Assembly: GCA_016191895.1 (NCBI GenBank)
Contig: JACPVD010000187.1
Coordinates: forward strand, 1 to 6,687
Direction: 5' to 3'
Origin: Chloroflexota bacterium
Lineage (GTDB): Bacteria > Chloroflexota > Anaerolineae > Anaerolineales > Villigracilaceae
DNA: 6,687 bases
The notes under the pieces were generated by a model that saw only the letters and a list, made by a program, of their open reading frames with translations, did not search any database and had not been told where the DNA came from. The position numbers and the translations under genes were made by a program. Each line of letters begins with the position of its first letter. The stretch's first letter is position 1. Of this stretch, positions 5,063-6,687 are shown one piece after another.

Positions 5063-6283
5063 ATGAAATCATCCATTCAAAAAACACTGGGCATCATTGT
5101 CACACTTGCGCTGATCGGGGGAATGATTTTTTTAAGAGCGTCACAGAATTTCAACCGACAATATTACCGGAATTCGAATTTCTTCGTATTCTGGCTTTCC
5201 GGCCGCCTGTTGCTTGATGGCCAAAGCCCGTACGACGCCGATGATTGGCGCATGGGGCACGAACAATACGGCGCTGCTGCAGTGCGCGAGGCGATCTTTC
5301 TTTACCCATTGCCGTTGGCGGTATTTATGATTCCGTTGGGCCGGCTTGAGGTCGGCGACGCATACCTTGGCTGGGAGATCATTTCCCAAGGGTGGATCGC
5401 CGTTGTGGTTTTGGGGCTATTAAGCGCATGGAAAAAAAGAGAGCATGAGCGTTTATTGATTCCCGTCATGTTGTTTTTGCTTTTTTTTGGTCCCGTTTAT
5501 CTGACCCTGCAGATCGGCTCCATCGGCTCGTTGACTTTGTTCGTCCTGTTTGCGGCAATGATCATCCTTCAGTGGGACAAACCGTTTGTCGCTGGGGCGT
5601 TGCTTGCATCGATCATGCTCAAGCCGTCGCAGGGTGTTCCCATCCTGGCATTGCTTGGCGTCTGGCTTTTGGCGCGGCGAAATTGGAAGGCCATTGCGGG
5701 TATCCTGTTTGGCGGGGTTATTCTCTGGCTGACAGGCTGGAGCATCGACCCGGATTGGGTCGCCAAATTCTTGCAGAGTGGCGAAGCGGCGTTTGATCGC
5801 AGGCTTGGGTTTCAATCCAATGTGTGGAGTTTTTCCCACCTTGCGTGCAACGAAAATAAAACCTGTTCATTCGCGCTTGGCGGGACGCTTGCGCTGCTTT
5901 TATTGGGCGGAAGCGCGTTCTTTCTTTGGAGAAACCGCGAAAAACTAACTGTCTGGGATGTTTTCAATTTGATCATTCCGATTGCATTCGTATCGACGGT
6001 ATATCTCTGGTCCTACGACCAGATTCTTTACATCGTCCCGATTGTTTGGATTATCGGCACGCTTGTCCAGCGGACGAGAAGTTACATCCCCGCATTCCTC
6101 TTTTTGATCCTCCTCGACCTTTACTCGTTGTTTGCGCTTCTGCAACAGGCGTCCGGGCAGAAAGACCTGTGGAGTTTTGGAACGACGGTCATTGTTTTTG
6201 GCGCGACGTTTGCGCTTCTTCATGGGAAAAGGGAAACGGACGGGAATTCAATTCCCGCAGCGCCTGGACCTGATGTAAAATGA
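5063..6283 (+). CDS. Polytopic membrane protein, GT87 / DUF2029-like (GT-C mannosyltransferase type)
   Basis: The 406-residue protein has roughly ten or more hydrophobic segments, starting with one at ~9-24. The layout fits GT87 (DUF2029) enzymes, GT-C glycosyltransferases that use polyprenyl-phosphate sugars on the outer face of the cytoplasmic membrane. Supporting patterns are the first extracytoplasmic loop NFFVFWLSGRLLLDGQSPYD (39-58), FLYPLPLAVFMIPL (79-92), LQIGSIGSLTL (149-159) and the family-typical MLKPSQG (185-191, K187-P188). The loop normally starts with Asp in the D-F pattern, the presumed catalytic residue; here the position is N39, so activity is uncertain. The tail from ~389 is hydrophilic and probably cytoplasmic. 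The ATG at 5063 gives a proper first membrane helix but has only a weak ribosome site; TTG at 5054 is possible. The upstream prenyl synthase could supply polyprenyl carriers, but a direct link is only inference. Confidence 0.72.
   Translation: MKSSIQKTLGIIVTLALIGGMIFLRASQNFNRQYYRNSNFFVFWLSGRLLLDGQSPYDADDWRMGHEQYGAAAVREAIFLYPLPLAVFMIPLGRLEVGDAYLGWEIISQGWIAVVVLGLLSAWKKREHERLLIPVMLFLLFFGPVYLTLQIGSIGSLTLFVLFAAMIILQWDKPFVAGALLASIMLKPSQGVPILALLGVWLLARRNWKAIAGILFGGVILWLTGWSIDPDWVAKFLQSGEAAFDRRLGFQSNVWSFSHLACNENKTCSFALGGTLALLLLGGSAFFLWRNREKLTVWDVFNLIIPIAFVSTVYLWSYDQILYIVPIVWIIGTLVQRTRSYIPAFLFLILLDLYSLFALLQQASGQKDLWSFGTTVIVFGATFALLHGKRETDGNSIPAAPGPDVK
6241..6257. repeat. Perfect 17-bp palindrome in the 3' end of the GT87-like gene
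   Basis: CGGGAATT (6241-6248) and AATTCCCG (6250-6257) mirror each other around one central C. It lies 24 to 40 bases before the stop codon and about 57 to 73 bases before the next start codon. It could be an operator, or an RNA hairpin with 7-bp stem and 3-nt loop. No T-run follows, so it is not an intrinsic terminator. Confidence 0.6.
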
Positions 6284-6314
6284 CGGAGTTGCAGGATAAA
6301 GAGACAGAGTGGAA

Positions 6315-6687
6315 ATGTCATTGAAGACCGGCGTGGATGAAACCTATTACAGGAGTTTCGTGCTCGACGAAAACGGGCTGAGGGAATTCCAAAAGATGAT
6401 GGGAAATGCCGCCCAACGCTTCCCCGCGCCTGCCGAGGTGACGTATACAATTGTCACCTCTGATTTTCGTTACTTCGAAACCATGCGTTTTGAGGATATC
6501 CTGCACGACCTCGAAGGACAAAAGAAGGGCATCATCCAGATCGCCATGCGGGCGGGTTTTGTCGAGGAGCCACCCCGTATCGAAGGCGATATCGTCAGGG
6601 AACCGCGTGGGAACTGGAACATCTCGCTGAACTTCAATATTGTCCAAAAGGATTTTTGGGATCGTGACAGCGACAGGATCAGCCTGC
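6315..6687 (+). CDS. Uncharacterised soluble protein, N-terminal part (right edge)
   Basis: The frame is open from ATG 6315 to the window edge (124 complete residues). I do not recognise the family. The sequence is charged and soluble-looking, without signal peptide or membrane segment. It reads as mixed alpha/beta: an N-terminal region with Tyr-Tyr (11-12) and helix-like LREFQKMMGNAAQRF (22-36), a strand EVTYTIVTSD (41-50), a helix RFEDILHDLEG (58-68), then strands GIIQIAMRAGF and NWNISLNFNIVQ. The codon pattern is consistent with real coding, with GC-rich third positions as in the neighbours. It begins 31 nt after the GT87-like gene. The Shine-Dalgarno is weak (AGGA at 6293-6296, GAG at 6307-6309). 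A GTG at 6309 is an alternative start, and an in-frame TAA at 6297 excludes anything longer. Function is unknown. Confidence 0.7.
   Translation, partial: MSLKTGVDETYYRSFVLDENGLREFQKMMGNAAQRFPAPAEVTYTIVTSDFRYFETMRFEDILHDLEGQKKGIIQIAMRAGFVEEPPRIEGDIVREPRGNWNISLNFNIVQKDFWDRDSDRISL

Noticed and set aside
5481..5488. T8 run in the GT87-like gene as a programmed frameshift or sequencing error site
   Set aside because: The frame continues intact on both sides with proper membrane segments, so nothing indicates a shift.
6318..6647. 109-residue minus-strand frame at the right end
   Set aside because: It is antisense to the better supported plus-strand gene from 6315 and has no ribosome site or recognisable motif.

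Overview
The window reads as a chromosomal segment of a moderately GC-rich, free-living bacterium, most likely a member of the Chloroflexota (Anaerolineae-like). This is an inference from gene content, not a database match. The clues are a GAF-domain sensor protein, a SulP anion transporter, a TatD nuclease directly followed by a long-chain polyprenyl diphosphate synthase, a DUF177/YceD protein, a GT87-like membrane protein, and short-period intergenic repeats of a kind I associate with Anaerolineae genomes. No tRNA, rRNA, phage, IS element or CRISPR array is visible.

Layout. Positions 1-676 (minus strand) hold the N-terminal 225 residues of a protein with at least two GAF domains; its C-terminus lies off the left edge. 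A divergent intergenic region (677-847) holds two inverted repeats and candidate -10 elements. From 848 every gene runs on the plus strand. A compact run of three genes comes first: SulP transporter with STAS domain (848-2518), TatD-family metal-dependent hydrolase (2529-3347, 10 nt after SulP), and polyprenyl diphosphate synthase (3349-4314, 1 nt after TatD). A 143-bp gap (4315-4457) follows, packed with two different short-period tandem repeats: a degenerate octamer block and a clean array of eleven 7-bp units. The second run is a YceD/DUF177 protein (4458-4967), a polytopic GT87/DUF2029-like membrane protein (5063-6283), and the start of an unrecognised soluble protein (6315 to the right edge).

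Function. The genes are mostly housekeeping and do not form one evident pathway: anion uptake, nucleic-acid or peptidyl-tRNA-type hydrolysis, isoprenoid chain building for quinones or carrier lipids, 23S rRNA/ribosome-related YceD, and envelope glycosylation. TatD and the prenyl synthase are almost certainly co-transcribed. TatD also has a perfect TATAAT so close to its start codon that an independent, possibly leaderless, transcript is plausible.

I see no convincing evidence of a previously undescribed multi-gene system. The points most worth a second look are the heptamer array abutting yceD together with the anti-Shine-Dalgarno-like tract at that gene's start, the leaderless-type promoter of tatD, the Asp-to-Asn change at the expected catalytic position of the GT87-like protein, the residues suggesting that the SulP protein is not Na+-coupled, and the nested inverted repeats in the sulP leader.
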